A stretch of DNA of 64,000 nucleotides. Source: Streptomyces sp. A3M-1-3 (GTDB lineage Bacteria; Actinomycetota; Actinomycetes; Streptomycetales; Streptomycetaceae). A program made the position numbers and the translations under genes. Location of the stretch: positions 1-64,000 of the forward strand of contig NZ_JANAVP010000013.1 in the NCBI RefSeq assembly GCF_024213665.1. Reading direction: 5' to 3'. The notes under the pieces are model-generated. The model was given only the letters and a program-made list of their open reading frames with translations, ran no database searches and had not been told where the DNA came from. This document shows, one piece after another, positions 19,496 to 27,718 of the stretch. Numbering within the stretch: the first letter of the stretch is position 1; each line of letters opens with the position of its first letter.

Positions 19496-20550
19496 TGGAT
19501 TACGCCAGGGACGTGGCGATCGTCGCCTTCGGGCAGAGCGGCCACCGCCGGCGCACCGACGACCTCTCCGAGGTCGAGATGGTCATGCCGGTGCTGCACG
19601 ACGTCCTCGCGCAGACCGGCCTCAGGGCGAGCGACATCGGCTTCACCTGCTCCGGCTCCAGCGACTACCTCGCCGGCCGGGCCTTCTCCTTCACCATGAC
19701 CCTCGACGGCGTGGGCGCCTGGCCGCCGATCTGCGAATCACACGTCGAGATGGACGGCGCCTGGGCGCTCTACGAGGCGTGGGTCAAGATCCAGACCGGC
19801 GAGGCCGACACCGCCCTGGTCTACTCCTACGGCAAGTCCTCCCCGGGCGAGCTGCGCGACGTACTGACCCGCCAGCTCGACCCGTACTACCTGGCGCCAC
19901 TGTGGCCCGACTCGGTCGCGCTCGCCGCGCTTCAGGCCCGCGCGGTCATCGACGCGGGTAACACGGACGAGCGGGAGCTCGCCGCGGTCGCGACCCGCAG
20001 CCGTACCTCCGCCGAGGCCAACCCGCACGCCCAGCTGCGCGGTCCGGTGCCCGCAGGCGACTACCTCGTCCAGCCGCTGCGCACCGGGGACTGCGCACCC
20101 ATCGGCGACGGCGCGGCCGCCGTGATCCTGGCCGCGGGCGACACGGCACGCCGGCTGTGCCCGCGCCCCGCCTGGATCCGGGGCATCGACCACCGGATCG
20201 AGGCGCACAGCCTCGGCGTCCGCGACCTCACCGACTCGCCGTCCACCCGGCTGGCCGCCGAGCGGGCCGGCGCCTTCGACCGGCCCGTCGACACCGCCGA
20301 ACTGCACGCGCCCTTCACCTCCCAGGAGGTGGTGCTGCGCAAGGCGCTGCGGCTCGGCAGCGACGTCAGCGTCAACCCGTCGGGCGGCGCACTCGCCGCC
20401 AACCCGGTGATGGCGGCAGGGCTCATCCGCCTCGGCGAGGCGGCGGCCCGCATCCACCGGGGCGAGTCCGACCGGGCGCTGGCACACGTCACCTCGGGCC
20501 CGTGCCTTCAGCAGAACCTGGTCGCCGTCCTGGAGGGGGAGCAGCCATGA
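19495..20550 (+). CDS. Thiolase-fold protein without nucleophilic cysteine (Ltp-type), subunit 1
   Basis: The 351-residue SCP2-thiolase-like protein has an N-terminal DVAIVAFGQSGHRRRTDDLS. At the nucleophile position it reads ICESHVEMDGAWALYEA instead of the NxxCxSG-type loop, so it cannot form the thiolase acyl-enzyme. The C-terminal NPSGGALAANPVMAAGLIRL loop is kept. Ltp2-like proteins of this type act as retro-aldolases on acyl-CoA side chains together with a DUF35 partner. Start and stop codons overlap the neighbouring genes by 1 and 4 bases, consistent with stoichiometric production of a complex. Confidence 0.82.
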   Translation: MDYARDVAIVAFGQSGHRRRTDDLSEVEMVMPVLHDVLAQTGLRASDIGFTCSGSSDYLAGRAFSFTMTLDGVGAWPPICESHVEMDGAWALYEAWVKIQTGEADTALVYSYGKSSPGELRDVLTRQLDPYYLAPLWPDSVALAALQARAVIDAGNTDERELAAVATRSRTSAEANPHAQLRGPVPAGDYLVQPLRTGDCAPIGDGAAAVILAAGDTARRLCPRPAWIRGIDHRIEAHSLGVRDLTDSPSTRLAAERAGAFDRPVDTAELHAPFTSQEVVLRKALRLGSDVSVNPSGGALAANPVMAAGLIRLGEAAARIHRGESDRALAHVTSGPCLQQNLVAVLEGEQP

Positions 20551-21713
20551 GCAAGGAGCCAGTGGCCGTCGTCGGCATCGGCCAGACCAAGCACGTCGCC
20601 GCCCGCCGGGACGTCTCCCTCGCCGGGCTGGTCCGGGAGGCGGCCGGGCGGGCCCTCGACGACGCGGGCCTGAACTGGGCGGACATCGACGCGGTCGTCA
20701 TCGGCAAGGCGCCCGACTTCTTCGAGGGCGTGATGATGCCGGAGCTCTACCTCGCCGACGCCCTCGGCGCGGTCGGCAAGCCGATGCTCCGGGTCCACAC
20801 CGCAGGCTCGGTCGGCGGCTCCACCGCGCTGGTGGCCGCGAACCTGGTCGCCGCGCGCGTCCACCGGACCGTACTGACCCTCGCGTTCGAGAAGCAGTCC
20901 GAGTCCAACGCGATGTGGGGCCTGTCCCTGCCCGTCCCCTTCCAGCAGCCGCTGCTGGCCGGCGCCGGCGGCTTCTTCGCCCCGCACGTACGGGCATACA
21001 TGCGGCGCACCGGGGCCCCTGACACCGTCGGCTCCCTCGTCGCGTACAAGGACCGGCGCAACGCGCTGAAGAACCCGTACGCCCACCTGCACGAGAAGGA
21101 CATCACCCTGGAGAAGGTCCAGGCGTCACCGATGCTCTGGGACCCGATCCGCTACTCGGAGACCTGCCCGTCCTCGGACGGCGCCTGCGCCATGGTCCTC
21201 ACCGACCGGGCCGGCGCCGCCCGTTCCCCGCACCCGCCTGCCTGGGTGCACGGTGGCGCGATGCGAAGCGAGCCGACCCTCTTCGCCGGCAAGGACTTCG
21301 TCTCGCCGCAGGCGGGCAAGGACTGCGCCGCCGACGTCTACCGGCAGGCCGGGATCACCGATCCGCGCCGGGAGATCGACGCCGTCGAGATGTACGTGCC
21401 GTTCTCCTGGTACGAGCCGATGTGGCTGGAGAACCTCGGTTTCGCCGCCGAGGGGGAGGGCTGGAAGCTCACCGAATCGGGGGTCACCGAACTCGACGGC
21501 GATCTGCCCGTCAACCCCTCGGGCGGGGTGCTCTCCACCAACCCCATCGGCGCCTCCGGCATGATCCGCTTCGCCGAGGCGGCGCTCCAGGTGCGCGGCC
21601 GGGCGGGCGAACACCAGGTGGACGGCGCCCGCAGGGCGCTCGGCCACGCCTACGGCGGCGGGGCGCAGTTCTTCTCCATGTGGCTCGTCGGCGCCGAACC
21701 GCCGGCCTCCTGA
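20547..21713 (+). CDS. Thiolase-fold protein without nucleophilic cysteine (Ltp-type), subunit 2
   Basis: The 388-residue paralogue starts PVAVVGIGQTKHVAARRDVS and has RVHTAGSVGGSTALVAANLV at the nucleophile loop, with Ala/Gly replacing cysteine. The C-terminal NPSGGVLSTNPIGASGMIRF and GHAYGGGAQFFSMWLVG are typical of lipid-transfer/aldolase thiolases. GGGGGAG lies before an ATG that overlaps the previous stop (ATGA). Together with subunit 1 and the tandem DUF35 protein it probably forms one acyl-CoA processing complex. Confidence 0.84.
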   Translation: MSKEPVAVVGIGQTKHVAARRDVSLAGLVREAAGRALDDAGLNWADIDAVVIGKAPDFFEGVMMPELYLADALGAVGKPMLRVHTAGSVGGSTALVAANLVAARVHRTVLTLAFEKQSESNAMWGLSLPVPFQQPLLAGAGGFFAPHVRAYMRRTGAPDTVGSLVAYKDRRNALKNPYAHLHEKDITLEKVQASPMLWDPIRYSETCPSSDGACAMVLTDRAGAARSPHPPAWVHGGAMRSEPTLFAGKDFVSPQAGKDCAADVYRQAGITDPRREIDAVEMYVPFSWYEPMWLENLGFAAEGEGWKLTESGVTELDGDLPVNPSGGVLSTNPIGASGMIRFAEAALQVRGRAGEHQVDGARRALGHAYGGGAQFFSMWLVGAEPPAS

Positions 21714-21729
21714 CCCGGCCGGCGCCGGG

Positions 21730-21760
21730 ACGGGCCGCGGCACACGCTCCGCGGCCTGTC
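21730..21760. terminator. Hairpin after the thiolase operon
   Basis: Twelve-base arms with one G-T wobble (GACGGGCCGCGG ... CCGCGGCCTGTC) around a roughly 8-base loop, 17 bases downstream of the last thiolase-like stop. Confidence 0.65.
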
Positions 21761-21820
21761 CGCCACCGGCGGTGATGGCTAGTCTGGGCCCCGGACGACG
21801 GAACCGGGAGGAGCACGCAC

Positions 21821-22060
21821 GTGACCGAGAGCATGACGCAGCAGCCCCTGGCAGGTTGGGACAAGCCGGAGCTCGATCTCAGCACAGCGGACTGGCAGTC
21901 GAGCAGTCAGGGAGCGGGTGACGTCCAGATCGCCTTCGTCGAAGGCTTCATCGCGATGCGCCACGCCGCCAAGCCCGAGAACCCCTCGCTGATCTTCTCC
22001 CCGGCCGAGTGGCGGGCGTTCGTCATCGGCGCGCGCGACGGGGAGTTCGACCTCACCTGA
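21821..22060 (+). CDS. DUF397 domain protein
   Basis: The 79-residue protein has the DUF397 signature: an N-terminal STADWQSSSQG, a central VQIAFVEGFIAMRHAAKPE and a terminal LIFSPAEWRAFVIGARDGEF. DUF397 proteins usually pair with an XRE regulator as a small, toxin-antitoxin-like or developmental module; no XRE partner is adjacent here. GGGAGGAG precedes GTG 21821; an ATG four codons on is an alternative. The 3' end overlaps the convergent membrane-protein gene by 8 bases. Confidence 0.85.
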   Translation: MTESMTQQPLAGWDKPELDLSTADWQSSSQGAGDVQIAFVEGFIAMRHAAKPENPSLIFSPAEWRAFVIGARDGEFDLT

Positions 22061-22643
22061 CGCCCGGTCCGGTGGCGTCCGGGGCCTTGCCGTGCTTCCG
22101 TTTCGCGCGGGCGTCGGCGACGGCGTACGGCAGGCCCGGGACCAGAAGCAGCAGGCTGCTCCACAAGGGCATGCGGAAGACGGTCTCGTCACCGGTCAGC
22201 CACACGATCAGCACCGCGGCTGCGGTGGCGGCGACATTCGAGATCAGCCACCCCCTGCCGACCGCGGAGCTTCCCCGCCGCATGTCCCAGGTGACGGTGA
22301 CCATCGCCAGTACGGTGAAGAAGGCGATCCGGCTCGCCGAGACGGGAAGTTCCGCGGTCCGGTCGAAGAGGTGCCCGAAGAGCAGCATGCCGCCGATGAT
22401 GAAGGTGACCATGGCGGCGATACGCGGCAGCCTGGCTCGCAGCGGTGTGTGTGCTCGGGCCCAGGCGGCGGCGAAGGCCTTCAGATCGTCGCCGACCACC
22501 GCCTCGGCGCCGCGTCCGTCGGACGCGGCGTCCTCGAGGTGAGCGGCGAGCTCGTCGAGCATCTCCCGTACGGAGGCGTCGTCGATGCCCCTGTACTCCC
22601 AATTGCTCTTGCAGACCGCCAGGACCTGCTCATGCGTCGTCAT
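22053..22643 (-). CDS. Membrane protein partner of the PadR regulator
   Basis: The 196-residue protein has a cytoplasmic helical N-terminus (MLDELAAHLEDAASDGRGAE, similar to HAAS-type domains found with PadR) and four hydrophobic segments (ITFIIGG-like AMVTFIIGGMLLFGHL; IAFFTVLAMVTVTW; ISNVAATAAAVLIVWL; LWSSLLLLVPGLPYAVA). A basic tail follows. Its start overlaps the PadR stop (ATGA), so the two are co-translated. Such PadR-linked membrane proteins respond to envelope or antibiotic stress in some bacteria; the function here is unknown. Confidence 0.75.
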   Translation of the reverse strand: MTTHEQVLAVCKSNWEYRGIDDASVREMLDELAAHLEDAASDGRGAEAVVGDDLKAFAAAWARAHTPLRARLPRIAAMVTFIIGGMLLFGHLFDRTAELPVSASRIAFFTVLAMVTVTWDMRRGSSAVGRGWLISNVAATAAAVLIVWLTGDETVFRMPLWSSLLLLVPGLPYAVADARAKRKHGKAPDATGPGVR

Positions 22644-23014
22644 GTGTTGGTTCCCCCCGTCGGGTTGTTGTCCAGAGTCCGGCCGACGGCCTCGGTGAAG
22701 TGCCGCCAGGCGGCACGGCCGCCTGACAGTTCGGCCCGTCCCGCGTCGGTCAGCCGGTAGTACTTGCGTGGTGGCCCGCCGCTTGCCGACGGGGCCCGGA
22801 ACGTGTCGACAAGACCCGCGCGCTCCATCCGGGCCAGCAGCGGATAGATGCTGCCCTCGCTGACCAGCTCCAGTCCGTCGGCGGCGAGAGCCTCCGTGAA
22901 CTCGTAGCCGTAGCACGGCCGTTCGGCGATCTTGGCGAGCAGGCACAGGTCGAGCACCCCGCGCAGCAGCTGGCTGCGCCGTTGGTCAGCGGCGGTCGCC
23001 AGCTCCATTGTCAT
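22640..23014 (-). CDS. PadR family transcriptional regulator
   Basis: The 124-residue winged-helix regulator has LLRGVLDLCLLAKIAERPCY and GYEFTEALAADGLELVSEGS, then IYPLLARMERAGLV, which is the PadR recognition helix and wing, and a C-terminal dimerisation helix. The start is placed at ATG 23014 because a TACCAT box lies 7 bases upstream, with TTGCGG 18 bases before it, suggesting a leaderless transcript. An upstream ATG at 23023 is possible. A dyad covering the -35 region suggests autorepression and control of the divergent ACT-domain gene. Confidence 0.88.
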   Translation of the reverse strand: MTMELATAADQRRSQLLRGVLDLCLLAKIAERPCYGYEFTEALAADGLELVSEGSIYPLLARMERAGLVDTFRAPSASGGPPRKYYRLTDAGRAELSGGRAAWRHFTEAVGRTLDNNPTGGTNT

Positions 23015-23058
23015 GCGGTGCATGGTAGTCAAACATTGTCATGCACCGCAAGACAATG
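23006..23058. promoter_or_regulatory. PadR operator region with a dyad and a repeated half-site
   Basis: CATTGTC (23034-23040) and GACAATG (23052-23058) form perfect 7-bp arms with an 11-base spacer. The 11-base word CATTGTCATGC at 23034 is repeated at 23006, 28 bases away. The dyad covers the presumed PadR -35 box and lies just upstream of the TAGGGT -10 box of the divergent gene. Confidence 0.6.
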
Positions 23059-23074
23059 CCCTTAGGGTGGGGGA

Positions 23075-23476
23075 ATGAGCGGCGAGAGCGATTTGGGGAG
23101 ACTGCTGAGCGGTATGCGGCCGGAGCTGAATCCCGGCCGGTACGTCTTCACCACCACGACGGGCGTGACGCCGCGCGGCGTCACGCCCGTCGTCAGTGTT
23201 GCCGAGGCAGAGGGGCTGACCCTCGTCGTGCGGCAGGAGCAGGCCGACGCGGCGGGCCTGGAGTACGACTATGTGGCCGGCTGGATCACGCTGCGCGTGC
23301 ACTCCGCGCTCGAAGCCGTCGGCCTCACCGCTGTCGTCGCCCGCGAACTCGCCGACGCGGGCCTGAGCTGCAACGTCGTCGCCGGCTTCCACCACGACCA
23401 CCTCTTCGTACCGGCCGAGCGCGCAGCGCAGGCCGTGCGCCTGCTCGAAGCGCTGGCGGCGCGCTCCAAGGGCTGA
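23075..23476 (+). CDS. ACT domain-containing protein
   Basis: The 133-residue protein of the ACT-like ligand-binding type has NPGRYVFTTTTGVTP, then WITLRVHSALEAVGLTAVVA and RELADAGLSCNVVAGFHHDH, the beta-alpha-beta pattern of ACT domains, and FVPAERAAQAVRLLEAL at the end. It probably binds an amino acid or other small ligand; the function is unknown. TAGGGT ends six bases before ATG 23075, so the mRNA may be leaderless. It is divergent from padR and shares its operator region. Confidence 0.8.
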   Translation: MSGESDLGRLLSGMRPELNPGRYVFTTTTGVTPRGVTPVVSVAEAEGLTLVVRQEQADAAGLEYDYVAGWITLRVHSALEAVGLTAVVARELADAGLSCNVVAGFHHDHLFVPAERAAQAVRLLEALAARSKG

Positions 23477-23541
23477 TCACGGGCCATACGGATGGCCTGC
23501 CCCGGCTCCGTGGGGTGGCCACGGGCACGTACCATGGCGGC

Positions 23542-24042
23542 ATGTCCTTCCTCCGCCGCCGCAGCGCCGCCACACCCGCGGGCCCGGACTTCGACGTCCT
23601 GGCCATGGACCCGGGGGACTGGCCTGGCAATCTCGGAGCCGGCCTGCTGCCGGCTCCCGACGGAAGCTGTCAGGGTGTCTTCCTCCGTTACGACCTGTTC
23701 GGCGGCCGCGGCCCCGCGATGATCATCGGAAACCTGCCCGAGGGCTCCCCGGCGCGCGAGCTCGCCGACAAGCAGGTTCCGTTCGAGGTGGCGCAGCTGC
23801 TCGTGGCCCTCGAGAACGAGGAGGACATCGAGGTCGTCGGCACCGAGGACATGCCGGTGATGCAGGGCGACAACCTGCTGATCGTGCGACGCGTCAAGCT
23901 GTCCGAGAGCCGCATCTCGTGTGTCCAGTTCGACCGCAGCGACAACGTGCTCGTCACCATCGCGAGCTGGGACCGGCCGATCACCGACGACCTGTACGCG
24001 CTGCTGAAGCCGCTGCCCGCTGAACTCTTCCAGCAGGGCTAG
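23542..24042 (+). CDS. Conserved actinobacterial hypothetical protein
   Basis: The 166-residue soluble acidic protein has no recognised catalytic motif. It shows regular alternating strands (GPAMIIGNLPEG, LLIVRRVKL, RISCVQFDRSDNVLVTIASW) and a short basic N-terminus (SFLRRRSAAT). TACCAT ends six bases before ATG 23542, with no Shine-Dalgarno sequence, again consistent with a leaderless mRNA. I do not recognise a function. Confidence 0.7.
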   Translation: MSFLRRRSAATPAGPDFDVLAMDPGDWPGNLGAGLLPAPDGSCQGVFLRYDLFGGRGPAMIIGNLPEGSPARELADKQVPFEVAQLLVALENEEDIEVVGTEDMPVMQGDNLLIVRRVKLSESRISCVQFDRSDNVLVTIASWDRPITDDLYALLKPLPAELFQQG

Positions 24043-24044
24043 GA

Positions 24045-24644
24045 CGTAGTACGTGTCCTTGCCACGCACCACCTGGTGCCCCGATGTATCGAACACCGGC
24101 GCGAAGTAGCACTCGGGAGCCACCCGGTCGCCCACCACGTACCACTGCCCGGCGAGCAGCTTGTACGGCAGCGGCGACACCGCCTGGACCGGCCGGCGGT
24201 GCTCGTCGTACTCCGGCCGGATCGTCACCGCACCCGCCTGCCGCGCCGCGGGTATCCCGTCCCCGACGACCGCGGCGAGATAGGTGGCGGCCTTCTGCGG
24301 GGTGTCGGGGACCCCGGCAGCGAGGATCACCGGGTTGCACGGAACCAGATGCCGGCGCCGGACCGGGCCGCCGAACCACCGAACGTGGGCGCCTTCTCAA
24401 CGACCACGCACCGCAGTCCGCGTGCGGCGCCCGTCAGCGCGGCGGTCATCCCCGCGGCCCCGGAGCCCACCACGACGACGTCGTACTCGCCCAGCATCGG
24501 CAGGCCGGCCGCCCGGGCGGACACGGCCGAGACGCCCGGCAGCCCGGAGGAGAGCAGCAGCCCTGCTCCGCTGCCGGCCATCACCTGTCGGCGAGAGGGA
24601 CGGCTTCTCACCGGACCGCTGCCAGAAACCGCGCTTGCGGACAT
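24045..24644 (-). pseudogene. KstD-like FAD-binding oxidoreductase remnant with Tat signal
   Basis: The minus strand begins with a twin-arginine signal (SRRQVMAGSGAGLLLSSGLP) and the FAD motif YDVVVVGSGAAGMTAALTGA, then VVVEKAPTFGGSAARSGAGI, as in 3-ketosteroid delta-1-dehydrogenases and fumarate-reductase-like flavoproteins. At about 24340 the frame is lost and a TGA follows. The adjacent frame continues with NPVILAAGVPDTPQKAATYL and AAVVGDGIPAARQ, also typical of KstD, then runs into unrelated sequence. The bulk of the enzyme (about 400 residues) is missing, so there is at least one frameshift and one large deletion. The leftward limit is approximate. Confidence 0.65.
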
Positions 24645-24745
24645 GGGCCACCACCCCCGATTCTGATGCTGCGTCAGGATGGCGCTGTGGGCCGGCGATG
24701 TCAAGACAATCGCTGCCTGCCCGTCAATACAGTCCATGGACATAC

Positions 24746-24784
24746 GTCGGTCGCGACACGCCCCTGGGGCGCATCGCGACCGAC
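24746..24784. terminator. Long palindromic terminator after the phosphotransferase gene
   Basis: Arms GTCGGTCGCGA / TCGCGACCGAC enclose an inner CGCCCC-T-GGGGCG stem, giving a nearly continuous 39-base palindrome. It lies 13 bases beyond the stop of the minus-strand gene. Confidence 0.75.
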
Positions 24785-24797
24785 CTACCCGTCCCCG

Positions 24798-25946
24798 TCA
24801 GCGCGTGCCGACCGCCGCACGCACGGCCCGGCGGGCCAGCGCGCAGTCGTCGTGCAGTCGCCGCAGCAGCAGCCGCTGCTCCTCGCCGGACGGCGGTACA
24901 CCGATGGGGCCCGCTGCCGCGGACGCCGGTGCCGCCGGGGCCGTGTCACGCATCGAGCGCTGTACGGCCGTCTCGTACGTACGGATCTCCTTGGTCAGTA
25001 CGAGCATCAGGTTGACCAGGAAAGCGTCCCTGGCCGCGGGCCCGGCGGCCTGGGCGAGCTGGCTGATCTGGCGCCGTGCCACCGGGGCGTCGCCCAGGAC
25101 GGCCCACAGGGTCGCCAGGTCGTACCCCGGCAGGTACCAGCCCGCGTGCTCCCAGTCCACCATCACCGGACCCGCGGGGGAGAGGAGGATGTTGGACAGG
25201 AGCGCGTCACCGTGACAGAACTGGCCCGTCGCCTGCTTCCCGCCCGCATGGGCGAGACCGTGCAGCAGCTTCTGCAGATCACCCAGGTCCCGGTCGGTGA
25301 GCAGACCCAGCTCGTGGTAGCGGGAGATCCGTGACGCGTAGTCGAGCGGCCTGCCGAACATCTCGGCCGGCGGGCGCCACAGGTTGATCCGGCAGATCGC
25401 GCCGAGGGCTGCCCGCACATCGGCGCGGGGCGGGGCCTCGGCCGGGTGTCGCTGAAGGGCCGCGACCCGGCCCGGCATCCGCTCGATCACCAGCGTGCAG
25501 TTCTCGGGATCCGCGGCGATGAGCCGAGGCGCCCGCACGGGCGGACGGTGCCGGACGAAGGCGCGGTATGCCGCTATTTCGTGCCGGTACCGCTCGGCCC
25601 ACGCGGGGGAGTGGTCCAGTAAGCACTTGGCGACCGCGGTCGAGCGGCCTGTGGTGCCGACGAGCAGTACGGACCGCCCGCTGCGACGCAGCACCTGGAC
25701 CGGATTGAACTCCGGACAGATGCGGTGCACCGAGGCGATCGCCGTGCGCAACTGCCCGCCCTGGGGGCCGGACAAGTCGAGTCTCCCGCTGATCGGTTGG
25801 GTGCCGAGCCCCGGGGTTCGCCGCGGCCGGCCGGCGCTGAGTGGCGTGGCTGCCGGACGGGTGGGGTCGAGATAAGGACCGCTGCCCGCCGGGAAGGAAC
25901 GGTGCGGCCGGGGCGGGGCGGACACGGAGGACGATGCTGTGTACAT
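24798..25946 (-). CDS. Aminoglycoside phosphotransferase (APH)-fold protein
   Basis: The 382-residue protein has an APH/choline-kinase fold. The catalytic loop is [17 protein letters not shown], with Asp in HGD and a metal-binding Asn. The DFG-like element is [20 protein letters not shown], and the N-lobe has a lysine in [13 protein letters not shown]. The N-terminal 80 residues are low-complexity ([27 protein letters not shown]), and the C-terminus has an Ala/Pro-rich insert. Small-molecule phosphorylation is expected, but the substrate is unknown and resistance should not be assumed. Start ATG 25946 has only a weak GAAGGGA upstream. Confidence 0.78.
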   Translation of the reverse strand: MYTASSSVSAPPRPHRSFPAGSGPYLDPTRPAATPLSAGRPRRTPGLGTQPISGRLDLSGPQGGQLRTAIASVHRICPEFNPVQVLRRSGRSVLLVGTTGRSTAVAKCLLDHSPAWAERYRHEIAAYRAFVRHRPPVRAPRLIAADPENCTLVIERMPGRVAALQRHPAEAPPRADVRAALGAICRINLWRPPAEMFGRPLDYASRISRYHELGLLTDRDLGDLQKLLHGLAHAGGKQATGQFCHGDALLSNILLSPAGPVMVDWEHAGWYLPGYDLATLWAVLGDAPVARRQISQLAQAAGPAARDAFLVNLMLVLTKEIRTYETAVQRSMRDTAPAAPASAAAGPIGVPPSGEEQRLLLRRLHDDCALARRAVRAAVGTR

Positions 25947-26179
25947 GGGCGATACAGATCCCTTCGTGTGCCGACGAGTTACGTGCGCTGCCCCGGCCGG
26001 CGGCCGTACTTCACCCTGGGGAATGCGGTCCGGCCGCCGGACGGGGTGGCGCGTTCCTACCTGACACCCGCCCGCGGGTGGCACACCATCTGGCGCACCC
26101 TGGCGAACCCTGGCGAATAGTCCCAGCGCATCTGACAGGGGGTTACTGTCGAACTCAGCCGAGAACCTGGGGGCTTGAA

Positions 26180-27673
26180 GTGACCGGAGAACCCAACACC
26201 CGCCTGTCCGACCTGTTCGGCCTCGTCGGCTGGTCCAAAGGCGAACTCGCGAGACTGGTCAACCGGCAGGCGGCGGCCATGGGCCACCCCCAGCTGGCGA
26301 CCGACACCTCGCGCGTGCGGCGCTGGATCGACATGGGCGAATCGCCCCGCGATCCCGTGCCCAAGGTGCTGGCAGCTCTGTTCACCGAGCGACTCGGCCG
26401 TGTCGTGACCATCGAGGACCTCGGGTTCGGCCGGCACGGGCGTACAGGTAGACGGCGCGACGTCGGGAAGCCGGACAACCCCGACGGCCTGCCGTGGGCG
26501 CCCGAGCGGACGGCAGCGGTCCTCACCGAATTCACGGGAATGGACCTCATGCTCAACCGACGCGGCCTGGTGGGCGCGGGCGCCGCGCTCGCCGCAGGCA
26601 CCGCACTCAGCAGCGCCATGCACGACTGGCTCCACACCGATCCGACCCTCACCACCGACGCACCGCGTTTCGACGATCCCCTGCACGCCGACCCCGCCGG
26701 ATTCGACCGCTATGAGGCCGCCCCCATCGGGTCCCAGGAGATCGAGGCACTGGAGCGTTCGGTCGAGGTCTTCCGCGCCTGGGACGCGTCGCGTGGCGGC
26801 GGGCTACAGCGCAAGGCCGTGGTGGGACAGCTCAACGAGGTGGGCGGCATGCTCGCCTACCGCCACCCCGACCACCTCCAGCGCCGCCTCTGGGGTGTCG
26901 CCGCCAACCTGGCGGTGCTCGCGGGCTGGATGTCCCACGACGTAGGCCTCGAACCCACCGCGCAGAAGTACTTCGTGATCGCCGCCCACGCGGCCCGCGA
27001 AGGCGGCGACCGGCCCCGCGCGGGCGAAGCCCTGTCCCGGGCAGCCCGGCAGATGGTCCATCTCGGCAAGCCGGACGATGCCCTGGACCTGATGAAGCTC
27101 GCAAAGTCCGGCTCGGGCGAGCAGACCCTGCCGCGCACCCGCGCCATGCTGCACACCATCGAGGCCTGGGCTCATGCGTCGATGGGACGCGGTCAGGCGA
27201 TGCGGCGGACCCTCGGCGAGGCCGAAGAACTCTTCGTGTCCGACAAGGGCGACGTACCGCCGCCCAGCTGGATGCAGATGTTCGACGAGGCCGACCTGCA
27301 CGGTATGCAGGCGCTGGCCTTCCGTACGCTCGCGGAGCACGACCCCTCCGCCGCGGCCACCGCGCAGCGGCACGCCAAGGAGGCGCTCAGGCTCAGGGAG
27401 AACGGCCGGCAGCGTTCGAAGATCTTCGACTACATCTCACTCGCCTCGGCCTGCTTCATCGCCGACGACCCGGAGCAGGCCGACCGGTACGCCAGGCTGG
27501 CCCTGGTGTCGATGGGGGAGACCTCCTCGCACCGCACGTGGGACCGGCTGCGCGAGATGTACCGGCTCACGGGTCAGTACGCGGGATACGCGAAGATCCA
27601 GGATCTGCGCGAGGAAATTCAGCTGGCTCTGCCGAGGAGCCCCGCCAAGAGAAGCAGGACCTCGCAGATCTGA
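26180..27673 (+). CDS. nsdA: NsdA-like developmental regulator (TPR-type)
   Basis: The 497-residue protein begins [20 protein letters not shown] and contains [20 protein letters not shown], the HTH-like N-terminal segment I recognise from NsdA, a negative regulator of sporulation and antibiotic production in S. coelicolor. A hydrophobic stretch follows ([20 protein letters not shown]), then a helical, tetratricopeptide-like C-terminal half (about 200-490) with repeated helix pairs such as [20 protein letters not shown] and [10 protein letters not shown]. The GTG start 26180 has GGGGG upstream. The identity rests on recalled similarity and should be confirmed. Its stop lies inside a 26-base tandem duplication. 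Confidence 0.75.
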   Translation: MTGEPNTRLSDLFGLVGWSKGELARLVNRQAAAMGHPQLATDTSRVRRWIDMGESPRDPVPKVLAALFTERLGRVVTIEDLGFGRHGRTGRRRDVGKPDNPDGLPWAPERTAAVLTEFTGMDLMLNRRGLVGAGAALAAGTALSSAMHDWLHTDPTLTTDAPRFDDPLHADPAGFDRYEAAPIGSQEIEALERSVEVFRAWDASRGGGLQRKAVVGQLNEVGGMLAYRHPDHLQRRLWGVAANLAVLAGWMSHDVGLEPTAQKYFVIAAHAAREGGDRPRAGEALSRAARQMVHLGKPDDALDLMKLAKSGSGEQTLPRTRAMLHTIEAWAHASMGRGQAMRRTLGEAEELFVSDKGDVPPPSWMQMFDEADLHGMQALAFRTLAEHDPSAAATAQRHAKEALRLRENGRQRSKIFDYISLASACFIADDPEQADRYARLALVSMGETSSHRTWDRLREMYRLTGQYAGYAKIQDLREEIQLALPRSPAKRSRTSQI

Positions 27674-27718
27674 CCCGGACCGACGACTACGAGATCTGAC
27701 CCGAACCGACGACTACGA
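27667..27718. repeat. 26-base tandem duplication at convergent gene ends
   Basis: Two copies of a 26-base unit (27667-27692 and 27693-27718) differ at one position (GGACC versus GAACC). The first copy holds the nsdA TGA and the second holds the stop of the convergent phosphatase. Before duplication the two stop codons would have been about 13 bases apart. Confidence 0.9.

Noticed and set aside
23542..24042. Minus-strand continuation of the KstD-like frame across this gene
   Set aside because: The antisense frame stays open but loses flavoprotein similarity at about 24235, while the plus-strand gene has coherent protein features and a start signal.
24798..25946. Aminoglycoside resistance gene
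   Set aside because: The fold is shared by many kinases. The low-complexity ends and lack of a resistance context do not support a drug-resistance claim.
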